Positions 25,332 through 34,040 of a stretch of DNA of 64,000 nt are shown piece by piece; positions within the stretch are counted from its first letter, which is position 1; each line of letters opens with the position of its first letter. The position numbers and the translations under genes were made by a program. Below the pieces are notes generated by a model. It was not told the origin of the DNA and did not search any database. It was given only the letters and a program-made list of their open reading frames with translations. The stretch is from a virus. Location of the stretch: positions 1 through 64,000 of IMG/VR virus record IMGVR_UViG_3300043496_000205. One strand, given 5' to 3'.

Positions 25332-25537
25332 CCGGACCAGTGGGAGAAACCAGGGAGGTTGCAACATCGATTGTCGATGCCTTCAAGAACAATCCTACCT
25401 GCCTGGCTGTGGTCGTGCTGGCGTCCCTGTTCTCCGTGCTCACCTTCTTCGCTTTGCAACGCGACGCTGACAGACGATCCGAGCTGCTCAAGATCGTCGT
25501 CGAGCGCTGCCTACCACCAAAGGGGAATGCATCATGA
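25328..25537 (+). CDS. Holin-like single-span protein
   Basis: 69 aa with one hydrophobic helix (NPTCLAVVVLASLFSVLTFFALQ) followed by RDADRRSELLKIVVERC. I recognise this helix-plus-basic-tail pattern from small membrane proteins beside endolysins in phages of Alphaproteobacteria. Start and stop overlap the adjoining lysis genes by four bases each. Holin function is inferred from size, topology and location. Confidence 0.6.
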   Translation: MTGPVGETREVATSIVDAFKNNPTCLAVVVLASLFSVLTFFALQRDADRRSELLKIVVERCLPPKGNAS

Positions 25538-26214
25538 GCAAAGCTGACATCAAAGAATGGCAGATCACGCTCCAGGGAGCAGGCTTCCCTCCGGGTGCGA
25601 TTGATGGTGACTTCGGACCAGCGACTCTGAAGGCCAGCATGGCCTCGATCAAAGATCAGCTACCTGCAGCAACCGAACCAGACGAGATCCATGAGATCCC
25701 GATGGAGTGGCTGCCCAAGTCGACCAAGATGCGTCGGATCATTGCCCACTGGACTGCTGGTTCCCATCAGGCCAGCAAGACAGACCGCGAGCATTATCAC
25801 TTCATCTGGAACGGCGACGGCAAGATCGTCAAAGGCGATCGGCCTGTCACCGCCAACGAGAGCACAGCCGACAATGACGGCTACGCGGCGCACACCAAGA
25901 ACTGCAACTCTGGTTCGATCGGTACCTCGGTTGCCTGCATGGCAGGCGCCAAGGAAAGCCCATTCGATCCGGGTCTCTATCCGATGACCAAGGAGCAATG
26001 GGACCGCATGTGCAGGGGCATCGCCCAGCTCTGCACGTTTTACAACATCCCTGTCACCGACGAGACGGTGCTCTCTCATGCCGAGGTCGAGGGCACCCTG
26101 AAGATCGATCAGAACGGCAAGTGGGATTTCACGAGACTACCTTGGGCACTGGACGTAAAGGGCGCCCATGCCTGTGGTGAACGTATGAGGGATGATGTAA
26201 TAGGGTATTTATAA
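25534..26214 (+). CDS. Endolysin: N-acetylmuramoyl-L-alanine amidase with PG-binding domain
   Basis: 226 aa. Residues about 5-45 are a peptidoglycan-binding repeat (WQITLQGAGFPPGAIDGDFG). Residues about 65-205 are an Amidase_2/PGRP domain with zinc ligands H72 (IIAHWTAG), H182 (VLSHAEVEG) and D198 (KWDFTRLPW), and HYHF nearby. It cuts the bond between MurNAc and L-Ala. No signal peptide, so it needs a holin. N4 itself uses a glycosidase-type lysin (gp61), so this enzyme is of a different class in an equivalent location. Confidence 0.88.
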   Translation: MSKADIKEWQITLQGAGFPPGAIDGDFGPATLKASMASIKDQLPAATEPDEIHEIPMEWLPKSTKMRRIIAHWTAGSHQASKTDREHYHFIWNGDGKIVKGDRPVTANESTADNDGYAAHTKNCNSGSIGTSVACMAGAKESPFDPGLYPMTKEQWDRMCRGIAQLCTFYNIPVTDETVLSHAEVEGTLKIDQNGKWDFTRLPWALDVKGAHACGERMRDDVIGYL

Positions 26215-26225
26215 GGAATACAATT

Positions 26226-26429
26226 ATGAGCATTCTCACAGCAATTATTGTTTTAATATGCCTTGGTATTTTGTACGCTGTTGGCGTTTTAGTAATCGAT
26301 AAATTCTTTCCCGAACCACCAAACAGCTACCTGAAGCTGGCATTGATAGTTCTCATTTGCCTGGCAGTCGTGCTATTGCTGCTGGGTATGGTAGGTATTG
26401 GGCCTGGCATTAATTTAAAAATCGTTTGA
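26226..26429 (+). CDS. Two-span small membrane protein, holin candidate
   Basis: 67 aa with two hydrophobic helices (about 2-24 and 36-60) separated by a short loop FFPEPPNSY. It is preceded by AAGGAATACAATT. This is class II holin topology. I recognise a similar two-helix pattern in uncharacterised phage and bacterial membrane proteins. With the 69-aa protein it makes two holin candidates; one may be an antiholin. The sequence is AT-rich relative to surrounding genes. Confidence 0.55.
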   Translation: MSILTAIIVLICLGILYAVGVLVIDKFFPEPPNSYLKLALIVLICLAVVLLLLGMVGIGPGINLKIV

Positions 26430-26453
26430 TAATTCTTACGGTGAGTATTTAAG

Positions 26454-29090
26454 ATGGCTGTCCATAGCCCTGCCCATCCGAATGAGAAGACCCTGAAGGA
26501 GATCTACAAGATCACTCCTTCGATCAATGGCAAGGACCATCTCAATGGGTCTGCCAATGGTAGCTCAGAGGATCATGATGTACGGCCATACAATGCTGCC
26601 GAGACGCCCAAGATCACCAAGTGGGCGAACGAGCCAACGGTCACCAAGCTCAAGGAAGATCTTGAAGCTGCCAGGCCAGCGCACGATTCGTTCGTCCTCA
26701 AGGTACGCAGGTGGAATGATCTCACGGCAGTAACTGGCGAAGCCAAGCCACCGAAGATCAAGGGCCGGTCACAGGTCCAGCCAAAGCTGATTCGGCGCCA
26801 GGCTGAGTGGAGATACTCGGCTCTGACCGAGCCTTTCAATTCATCTGAAAAGCTCTTCGACGTTGCCCCCGTGACGTTCGAAGACGGCCCAGCCGCTCGT
26901 CAGAACGAGCTGCTTCTGAATTGGCAGTTTCGAACGAAGATCAACCGCGTCACGTTCATCGACAATTACGTCCGCGCCAATGTCGATGAGGGCACGGCAG
27001 TCGTTCGTCTCGGCTGGTGCCGTTATACCGAGGAGGTCACCGAGGAAGCACCGACCTGGGAGCATACAGAGCTCCAGGACGAGATGCAGATGAAGCAGCT
27101 GCAGGCTGCGATCGAGCTCAAGGAAGCTGACCCCAGATCCTTCAACGAGGGTATCACCCCGGAGATCAAGGCTGCCGTCGACTACTACGAGGAATCAGGC
27201 CGGCCATCGGTGGCTACCAAGAAGGGCACCGAAAAGATCAAGGTCGAGAAGATCATTGAGAACCGACCCACGCTGGAGGTGATCAATCTTGAAAACATAT
27301 ATTTCGACCCATCCTGCGGGGACGATCTCGACAAGGCTGGCTTCGTCATCCTGTCGTTCGAGACCAGCCAGGCTGAGCTCAAGAAGGAACCCAAGCGCTA
27401 CAAGAACCTGGAGTACGTCAACTGGGAAGGCGCTACGGCGGTTCTTGAACCGAACCATATGCCGCAGTCGAACGATATTAACTTTAATTTTAAAGACCCA
27501 TTAAGAAAGCGTATTATCGCTTACGAATATTGGGGCCTCTACGATATCGACAACAAGGGATACCTGGAGCCGATTGTTTCTACCTGGATCGGAAACGTTC
27601 TGATCCGGTGCGAGAAGAATCCCTTCCCGGACAAGAAGCCCCCCTTCGTGATCGCCCCCTATATGCCGGTCAAGCGCCAGCTACTGGGTGAGCCGGACGC
27701 TGAACTGCTGGAAGACAATCAGAAGATCCTGGGTGCCGTTAGCAGGGGCATGATCGATCTTCTGGGTCGAAGCGCCAATGCTCAGCAGGGCTTCGCCAAA
27801 GGCATGCTCGATGTTTTGAACAAGCGCCGTTATGAAAGCGGGCAGGATTACGAGTTCAATCCGAACATGCCGCCCCAGCAGGGCATCATGGCGCATACCT
27901 ATCCCGAGATCCCGCAGTCAGCCATGCTGATGCTGCAACTCCAGAACCAGGAAGCAGAGGCTCTCACAGGCGTAAAGGCGTTCTCTGGAGGGCTTTCGGG
28001 TGACGCCTATGGCGAAGTAGCCGCAGGCATCAAAGGCATCCTGGACGCCGCTGCCAAGCGCGAGATGAGCATTCTACGCAGACTCGCAGGTGGACTGGTT
28101 CGCATTGGCAAGAAGATGATCGCGATGAACGCGGTCTTCCTGTCGGACGAGGAAGTGATCCGTGTCACCAACGTGCTGCCGGTTGTCCCCGGCATCGGTC
28201 ACAATGGTGGCCCTGCACTGGACGACGACAAAGCCAAGAAGCTTGAGAAGAGCCAGTTCGTTTCCATCTTTCGTGATGAACTGCCGGGGGAATTCGATCT
28301 CAAGGTGGACATCTCCACCGCCGAGGTCGACGCAGCCAAGTCGCAGGACCTGGCCTTCATGCTGCAGACCATGGGACCGACCATGGATTTCAGCATTACC
28401 AAAATGATTTTGGCAGAAATAACCCGGCTGAAAAGAATGCCGGAACTCTCCCACGCGATCATGTTGTATGAGCCAAAGCCGGATCCAATGGAGGAGGAGC
28501 TCAAGAAGCTCCAGCTGGAAGCTGCCCGCAAGGAAGTCGAAAAGCTACAATCCGAAATCGATCTGAACCTGGCTCGAGCCAAAAAGGAAGAGACCGAAGC
28601 GGAGCAGGTTGTCCTCGATACCGTCGAGCAGGAAACTGGTACCACCCATGCTCGCGAACTCGAGAAGCAGGTGGCCCAGTCGACAGGCAACCAGGCACTG
28701 GCTGTCACGCAGGCACTGCTCAAGCCGAGGAAGTGGAACGAGACACCGCCCGATATCGATGCAGCCATTGGCTACAACGAGATGAGCAAGGTCATGCACG
28801 ACCCGCGTACTGGCGCCACATCGACCACCTCCCCACCAATGCCATTGGACCTGGCAACACCGGGGAGCAGCATGACTGCCGCGCAGATCAACGCGATGGC
28901 AGGACCAGGAGCAGGAGGTCCATTACCTGGAGGGCCGATGGCGCAGATACCAAACATGCCACCACCACCAGAACAGCAGCTGGGTCCACCCGAGATGGGT
29001 GGCCCAGCAGCACTACCACCTGGGGCCATACCGGAAGGCGTAGACATTCCGGATATGCCCGAGCCACCGGCACCACCGCCAATAGCTTAA
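26454..29090 (+). CDS. Portal protein (gp59-like)
   Basis: 878 aa. The sequence has the layout of podovirus portals: an N-terminal helical wing region, a central stem/crown segment (ENIYFDPSCGDDLDKAGFV, FVIAPYMPVKRQLLGEPDAELLEDNQ) and a long helical stretch from about 680 with Glu/Lys-rich coiled coils. The last 80 residues are Pro/Gly/Met-rich and disordered. It forms the dodecameric ring for DNA passage, contacted by the terminase and neck proteins. Larger than N4 gp59 (about 760 aa), mainly through the tail. It lies upstream of scaffold and capsid as in N4. Confidence 0.85.
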   Translation: MAVHSPAHPNEKTLKEIYKITPSINGKDHLNGSANGSSEDHDVRPYNAAETPKITKWANEPTVTKLKEDLEAARPAHDSFVLKVRRWNDLTAVTGEAKPPKIKGRSQVQPKLIRRQAEWRYSALTEPFNSSEKLFDVAPVTFEDGPAARQNELLLNWQFRTKINRVTFIDNYVRANVDEGTAVVRLGWCRYTEEVTEEAPTWEHTELQDEMQMKQLQAAIELKEADPRSFNEGITPEIKAAVDYYEESGRPSVATKKGTEKIKVEKIIENRPTLEVINLENIYFDPSCGDDLDKAGFVILSFETSQAELKKEPKRYKNLEYVNWEGATAVLEPNHMPQSNDINFNFKDPLRKRIIAYEYWGLYDIDNKGYLEPIVSTWIGNVLIRCEKNPFPDKKPPFVIAPYMPVKRQLLGEPDAELLEDNQKILGAVSRGMIDLLGRSANAQQGFAKGMLDVLNKRRYESGQDYEFNPNMPPQQGIMAHTYPEIPQSAMLMLQLQNQEAEALTGVKAFSGGLSGDAYGEVAAGIKGILDAAAKREMSILRRLAGGLVRIGKKMIAMNAVFLSDEEVIRVTNVLPVVPGIGHNGGPALDDDKAKKLEKSQFVSIFRDELPGEFDLKVDISTAEVDAAKSQDLAFMLQTMGPTMDFSITKMILAEITRLKRMPELSHAIMLYEPKPDPMEEELKKLQLEAARKEVEKLQSEIDLNLARAKKEETEAEQVVLDTVEQETGTTHARELEKQVAQSTGNQALAVTQALLKPRKWNETPPDIDAAIGYNEMSKVMHDPRTGATSTTSPPMPLDLATPGSSMTAAQINAMAGPGAGGPLPGGPMAQIPNMPPPPEQQLGPPEMGGPAALPPGAIPEGVDIPDMPEPPAPPPIA

Positions 29091-29114
29091 TAACAAGGAA
29101 AGGAATTATTATTA

Positions 29115-29489
29115 ATGTCGGATATCCAAGATCTTGAGCAGGGCATAAAGGACGCCGAAACATTGATCGCGCGCCGTCAGATGGCTCTCAAGCTTTCCGA
29201 TAATCACGATTTCAGGAAGCTCATTCTGGAGGACTTTTGTGGAACTGAAGCAGCCCGCCTGGTTCAACTCTCCGCCGATCCTATCCTCTCCGACAGGGAG
29301 AGGGCCGACGCTCTCGCCATGGCCCAGGCCAGTGGTCATCTCAGACGCTATTTGTCGATGATGATCCAGATGGGCTATACCGCCGAACGCGAACTCCCGC
29401 AGCTACAGTCGGCTCTCGATGAGACCCGAAGCGTGGAGTTGCATGGAGACGATGATGACGTAGAGGAGGTGCGCGGTTATGGCCACTGA
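29115..29489 (+). CDS. gp58-like hypothetical protein
   Basis: 124 aa, predominantly helical and acidic, with RRQMALKLSDNHDFRKLILEDF near residue 20-40. It sits between portal and scaffold, corresponding to N4 gp58. Function unknown; the position suggests a head-assembly factor. Its 3' end overlaps the scaffold gene by 11 bases. Confidence 0.6.
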   Translation: MSDIQDLEQGIKDAETLIARRQMALKLSDNHDFRKLILEDFCGTEAARLVQLSADPILSDRERADALAMAQASGHLRRYLSMMIQMGYTAERELPQLQSALDETRSVELHGDDDDVEEVRGYGH

Positions 29490-30702
29490 ACCCAATGAAA
29501 GCACAAACCCGGAAGAGAAAGTCGAGACTGAGACCCAAACCGAGGAGGTCAAGAACCCTCTCGAAATGTCCGACGAGGAGTTCCTGAAGACACCACCCCC
29601 AGGTGCTGCTCCTGCCGAGGAGAGTACGGAGGAGGAAAAAACTGAAGGGTCGGAAAAGGCCGGTAATGATTCCCAGCCTTCCGGTGATGCCGGTGAGACC
29701 GAGGCGGAGAGCGTCAAGTCTGGTAATGAACCGCCGCCACCCAAGAAGGCTGTCAGCGAAGGTAAGGAACCAGCAGGGAAGGAGCAGGCGAAGCCACCTG
29801 TAAAAAAATCCGCAGCCGAAGCTGAAGGGACCGAACCAGCTAAGGCCGAGGACGCACCGGTCGACTACGAGGGCTTCTTCAAGCAGATCATGACGCCCTT
29901 CAAGGCGAACGGTAAGACCTTCGAGATCAAGACCCCGGAGGAAGCTGTTCGTCTGATGCAGCAGGGTGCTGGCTATGGGCGAAAGCTCCAGGACATGCAG
30001 CCGCACCTGAAGGTGCTTCGCATGTTGGAGAAAAACAATCTCCTCGATGAGGGTAAGCTCTCATATTTAATTGATCTGAATCAGAAAAAGCCAGATGCGA
30101 TTAAGAAACTAATCAAAGATGGGGGGATCGACCCCCTTGATCTGAATACCGATGATAAAGTAACGTACACACCAACGAACCACGCTGTCAGTGATAAGGA
30201 GGTTGTGTTCCATCAAGCCATCGCCGAGGTGCAAAACCAGCCCGGTGGCCATGCGACACTCCAACACATCAACCAGACGTGGGATGAAGAGAGCAAGGGA
30301 TTGCTCTGGGACGAGCCGGAGATATTCGGGGTTATCCAAGGTCAACGAGAGAATGGGGTCTATGACCAGATCCTCTCCGAGATCGAGCGCCAGAAACTCC
30401 TGGGTCACATCAAGAACGGAACGCCGTTCCTACAAGCCTACAAGGTTGCCGGGGACCATCTGGTCAAGACCAATGGCTTCAAAGCGCCGGTCCAGACACA
30501 AGCTGCAGCACCCATTCAGACTGCACAGCCACAAGTGATCGCCACCCGTACAGCAACCCCGAAATCTCAGGCTCGGAATGGTGAGCGGGCTGCCGCTGCA
30601 TCCCCTACCAAGGCAGTTGCATCGAGCAAGCCAACCAGCACCGTCAATCCGCTGCAGATGGCGGATGACGATTTCATGAAACAATTTAGTGGCCGGTTTT
30701 GA
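29479..30702 (+). CDS. Scaffolding-like protein (gp57-like)
   Basis: 407 aa. The first 130 residues are highly acidic and low-complexity (Glu, Pro, Lys, Thr); the middle is helical (EEAVRLMQQGAGYGRKLQDMQ) and the C-terminal 80 residues are Ala/Gln/Thr-rich. This composition and its place immediately before the major capsid gene suit a scaffolding protein that guides prohead assembly. A short motif recurs at both ends: NPLEMSDEEFLK (about 26-37) and NPLQMADDDFMK (about 390-401), which may be capsid-binding elements. Confidence 0.7.
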   Translation: MATEPNESTNPEEKVETETQTEEVKNPLEMSDEEFLKTPPPGAAPAEESTEEEKTEGSEKAGNDSQPSGDAGETEAESVKSGNEPPPPKKAVSEGKEPAGKEQAKPPVKKSAAEAEGTEPAKAEDAPVDYEGFFKQIMTPFKANGKTFEIKTPEEAVRLMQQGAGYGRKLQDMQPHLKVLRMLEKNNLLDEGKLSYLIDLNQKKPDAIKKLIKDGGIDPLDLNTDDKVTYTPTNHAVSDKEVVFHQAIAEVQNQPGGHATLQHINQTWDEESKGLLWDEPEIFGVIQGQRENGVYDQILSEIERQKLLGHIKNGTPFLQAYKVAGDHLVKTNGFKAPVQTQAAAPIQTAQPQVIATRTATPKSQARNGERAAAASPTKAVASSKPTSTVNPLQMADDDFMKQFSGRF

Positions 30703-30742
30703 TATTTAACTGAAAATCATTGCCTGCCCGGAGATTTGAGCC

Positions 30743-31945
30743 ATGCTGAACTATAATGCTCCCACCACAACGGCGAGCGGCACCAGGTCTGACATTGATG
30801 CCGCAGGTACTGCCGGTCAGATGCAGACCTTCTTCTGGCTGAAGAAGGCGATTATCACCGCCCGCAAAGAGCAGTATTTCATGCCGCTCTCTTCGACGGT
30901 GAACATGCCCAAGCACTACGGCAAGACCATCAAGGTCTACGAATACGTGCCCCTTCTTGATGACCGCAACATCAACGACATGGGCATCGATGCTGCTGGT
31001 GCGGTGATCACCAACGGCAACCTGTACGGCTCGTCCAAGGACATCGGCACGATCACGTCCAAGCTGCCGGTGCTGACTGAAAACGGTGGCCGTGTGAACC
31101 GCGTCGGCTTCACCCGTATCCAGCGTGAAGGCTCCCTGCAGAAGCTCGGCTTCTTCACTGAGTTCACGCAGGAAGCTCTCAACTTCGACAGCGACGACGA
31201 ACTGATGGACCATCTGAGCACGGAGCTCATGAATGGCGCCGTCGAAATCTCCGAGGACATGCTCCAACGAGACCTCCTGAACAACGCAGGCGTCGTCGTC
31301 TACGCTGGTATCGCTACCAGCCACGCCACGGTGACCGGTGAAGGTGCAACGCCTTCGGTCGTCGACTACCAGGATCTCATGCGCCTCGATGCGCTTCTCA
31401 CCGACAACCGTACCCCGAAGCAGACCAAGATCATCACCGGTTCCCGGATGATTGACACCAAGGTCATCTCCGGTGGCCGTGTTCTCTATGTTGGTTCGGA
31501 AATCGTCCCCCTCCTGAAGTCGGTCAAGGACCTGTTTAATAACCAGGCCTTCATTCCGATTCAGCAATACGGTGACGCCGGGACCATCATGAACGGCGAG
31601 ATCGGATCGATCGATGCGTTCCGTATCATCCAGGTTCCTGAGATGCTGCACTGGGCTGGCCAGGGTGCCACTGCTGGCGGTTCCCCGACCTACCGGAACA
31701 CCTCCGGCAAGTACAATGTCTATCCGCTGCTCTGCGTCGGCGATGACAGCTTCGTCACCATCGGCTTCGAGACGGATGGCAAGACCGTGAAGTTCTCGGT
31801 CATGACCAAGATGCCCGGTAAGGAAACCGCCGACCGTAACGACCCCTACGGTGAGACCGGGTTCTCCAGCATCAAGTGGTACTACGGCTTCTTGACCAAG
31901 CGTCCGGAACGGATCGGCGTGATCAAATCAGTGGCGCCAATCTGA
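30743..31945 (+). CDS. Major capsid protein (N4 gp56 family)
   Basis: 400 aa, the length of N4 gp56. Family landmarks are present: [19 protein letters not shown] near the N-terminus, [40 protein letters not shown] and a central [11 protein letters not shown] region. It forms the icosahedral shell with an HK97-type fold. Codon use is strongly GC3-biased, as for highly expressed genes. A good terminator-like hairpin follows, probably limiting transcription of downstream genes relative to the capsid. Confidence 0.92.
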   Translation: MLNYNAPTTTASGTRSDIDAAGTAGQMQTFFWLKKAIITARKEQYFMPLSSTVNMPKHYGKTIKVYEYVPLLDDRNINDMGIDAAGAVITNGNLYGSSKDIGTITSKLPVLTENGGRVNRVGFTRIQREGSLQKLGFFTEFTQEALNFDSDDELMDHLSTELMNGAVEISEDMLQRDLLNNAGVVVYAGIATSHATVTGEGATPSVVDYQDLMRLDALLTDNRTPKQTKIITGSRMIDTKVISGGRVLYVGSEIVPLLKSVKDLFNNQAFIPIQQYGDAGTIMNGEIGSIDAFRIIQVPEMLHWAGQGATAGGSPTYRNTSGKYNVYPLLCVGDDSFVTIGFETDGKTVKFSVMTKMPGKETADRNDPYGETGFSSIKWYYGFLTKRPERIGVIKSVAPI

Positions 31946-31977
31946 GTCCCCTCGATCGGGCAACCGCCATTGGTGAG

Positions 31978-32009
31978 GAGGGGGAGTGGCCCTACCGCTC
32001 TCCCTCTTT
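31978..32009 (+). terminator. Terminator-like hairpin after major capsid gene
   Basis: A 12-bp stem with two G-T wobbles (31978-31989 with 31995-32006) and a 5-base loop, followed by TTTC. It lies in the 94-base gap between the capsid gene and the next gene and would attenuate late transcription on the plus strand. The short T-run makes partial read-through likely. Confidence 0.55.
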
Positions 32010-32039
32010 CAAAATGAACATAATCCTGGAGGATTATTA

Positions 32040-32948
32040 ATGGCTAACCAGCCAGAATCTCTCGAGCTATTCAAGAATTTGCCTCTCAGAGCTGGCGGCC
32101 CCAGGCCTGGCACCAGGGAAGGTGAAGAGACCCCACCGGAAGATCCGACAATCACGGATCCCAATGAGTTCCCGTTGGGTGAGTACGAAGTACCCCCCAT
32201 GGTGATCGAAGAAACCCCTGCACCGCCGCCACCGGCAGAGGAATCGGGTACCCCTCCTCCTGAAGAGTCACAGATCGAGGAGCAACCCGAGCAGGATACT
32301 CAACCGGAACCGATCGACCCGGATGCCCCACCCGAGGAGGAAACCCCTCCGGCGATCGATGCTTCCGGAGTAAGGGGGGTGACAGAAATTGACATGCTCA
32401 AACAACGGGCTCTGTTGATGGGCATCAAGTTCTCCAACAACATCAGTGCCGCGACCTTGCGAACCAAGATCCAGGCACGCATAGACGGTGAGGAAGCAAA
32501 GGAAGCTGCCGCCACCCTCATCAATGGCAAACCCGAACCAGAAGAAGAGATCGTCGTGACCGCTGAGCCATCCGCAGCCGAAATCCGCAAGAAGATGTTC
32601 GACACCGAGATGCGTCTGGTGAGGCTCCGGATCACCAACCTGGATCCAAAGAAGAAAGACCTCCCCGGCGAGATCTTTACCGTCGCCAATCGTGTGCTGG
32701 GCGCTGTCAAGAAATACATCCCCTATGGCGAGGCGACCGACAACGGCTACCATGTGCCCTATGTCATCTACCGCCAGCTGAGGGAGCGCGAGTTCCTCAA
32801 CATCAAGACCCGCAAGGACCGCCAAGGCCGGACCATCGTCGAGACTGGCATGGTGCGAGAGTTCGCCCTCGAGGAACTACCACCTCTGACCCAGGCAGAG
32901 CTGACTCAACTTGCTGCACAACAGGCAGCTGCAGCAGGCATGAACTGA
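32040..32948 (+). CDS. gp55-like virion protein with SAP-like domain
   Basis: 302 aa. The first 110 residues are Pro/Glu-rich and disordered. Residues about 115-150 (IDMLKQRALLMGIKFSNNISAATLRTKI) look like a SAP/HeH two-helix motif, a fold that often binds DNA. The C-terminal ~110 residues form a compact domain. Position after the capsid matches N4 gp55. ATG 32040 has TGGAGGATT upstream; the in-frame start at 31986 lies inside the hairpin and is rejected. Possible roles: head-tail linkage or contact with packaged DNA. Confidence 0.65.
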   Translation: MANQPESLELFKNLPLRAGGPRPGTREGEETPPEDPTITDPNEFPLGEYEVPPMVIEETPAPPPPAEESGTPPPEESQIEEQPEQDTQPEPIDPDAPPEEETPPAIDASGVRGVTEIDMLKQRALLMGIKFSNNISAATLRTKIQARIDGEEAKEAAATLINGKPEPEEEIVVTAEPSAAEIRKKMFDTEMRLVRLRITNLDPKKKDLPGEIFTVANRVLGAVKKYIPYGEATDNGYHVPYVIYRQLREREFLNIKTRKDRQGRTIVETGMVREFALEELPPLTQAELTQLAAQQAAAAGMN

Positions 32949-32994
32949 TTATTATCTGATTATTTTATTACGCATTTTTGAAATGGATTAGATA

Positions 32995-34038
32995 ATGGCT
33001 GCGACTCCATCTGGTGCCGATGTCTTAGCCAATACCCTACTCAAGAACCTGACAACCGGGGTGGATTTCACCGTCCCGGATGTCAACCTTGATGACCCAG
33101 CCTATGAACTACCGAAAGCCGAAGGCCCCAACTACGAACAGATCAAACGCCTGACAGACGACGACCTCACCACTGGTGCGGTCGGCGGCACCGGCATGTT
33201 CGACCAGATCATGGTCAGCCTGGTGAACCACCTGAAGGTGGAATACACCGCCAACCGCATAGCAGGCGCTGAATACACCAAGGCTTACATAGGCGTCATC
33301 GGGGCTGCACTTACCACGGCACAGCAGTACCTGCTGGCCAAGGATGCTGCCTACTGGACAGCTGTCACCGTTCAGAACCAGGCACGAGTGGCCGAGATCG
33401 AGGTGGTCAAGGCCCGCGTCGAGCTGGAAATCTCGAAGGCTACACTGGTCAAGCTGCAGTTCGAAGCGAACACAGCCAGCGCCCAGTACGGCCTGATCAA
33501 GATGCAGATCTCGAATGCCGATGCCGAGTATGCTGGCACCGTGGCGCAGACCACAGGCACCACCTACACGAACACCTACCTGCTGCCAGCCCAGCTGGCT
33601 CAGAGCAAGGAACAGACCGAGCAGATCGCCTATCAGAACTCGCACATTCTCCCGGCACAGAAGATCGGCCAGGATCGAACCAACGAGAACCTGAAGTCCC
33701 AGGGCGATGGCGTCGACTACACCAACGCAAACATCCTCCCTGCCCAGAAGAAGCTGATCGTCGAGCAGAGCGAAGCCCAGCGTGCCCAGACCTACGACAA
33801 GCGCTCCGATGGCGCCGTTGTCACGGGTGCGATCGGCAAGCAGAAGGAGCTCTACACCCAGCAGATCAAGGCCTACCAGTTCGATTCCGAGACCAAGCTG
33901 GTCAAGCTCTACACGGACAGCTTCATTTCCCAGCTGACCATCAACGAGGGCCTCAAGGTCCCCGAGCAGTTCGACGAGGGCAGCATCAACTCCATCGTCA
34001 AGGAAATGAGAAAGAAACTCGGCTTCACGTCCGTCTGA
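32995..34038 (+). CDS. gp54-like tail/internal virion protein
   Basis: 347 aa. Residues about 100-170 are an Ala-rich helical stretch; from 190 to 280 there are repeated segments around NTYLLPAQLAQSKEQTEQIAYQN, NSHILPAQKIGQDRTNENLK and NANILPAQKKLIVEQSEAQ. These form an internal repeat with period about 35 residues. This pattern recurs in tail-tube or stopper proteins of podoviruses, and gp54 is the tail tube of N4. Gene order supports the assignment. Confidence 0.65.
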   Translation: MAATPSGADVLANTLLKNLTTGVDFTVPDVNLDDPAYELPKAEGPNYEQIKRLTDDDLTTGAVGGTGMFDQIMVSLVNHLKVEYTANRIAGAEYTKAYIGVIGAALTTAQQYLLAKDAAYWTAVTVQNQARVAEIEVVKARVELEISKATLVKLQFEANTASAQYGLIKMQISNADAEYAGTVAQTTGTTYTNTYLLPAQLAQSKEQTEQIAYQNSHILPAQKIGQDRTNENLKSQGDGVDYTNANILPAQKKLIVEQSEAQRAQTYDKRSDGAVVTGAIGKQKELYTQQIKAYQFDSETKLVKLYTDSFISQLTINEGLKVPEQFDEGSINSIVKEMRKKLGFTSV

Positions 34039-34040
34039 TC

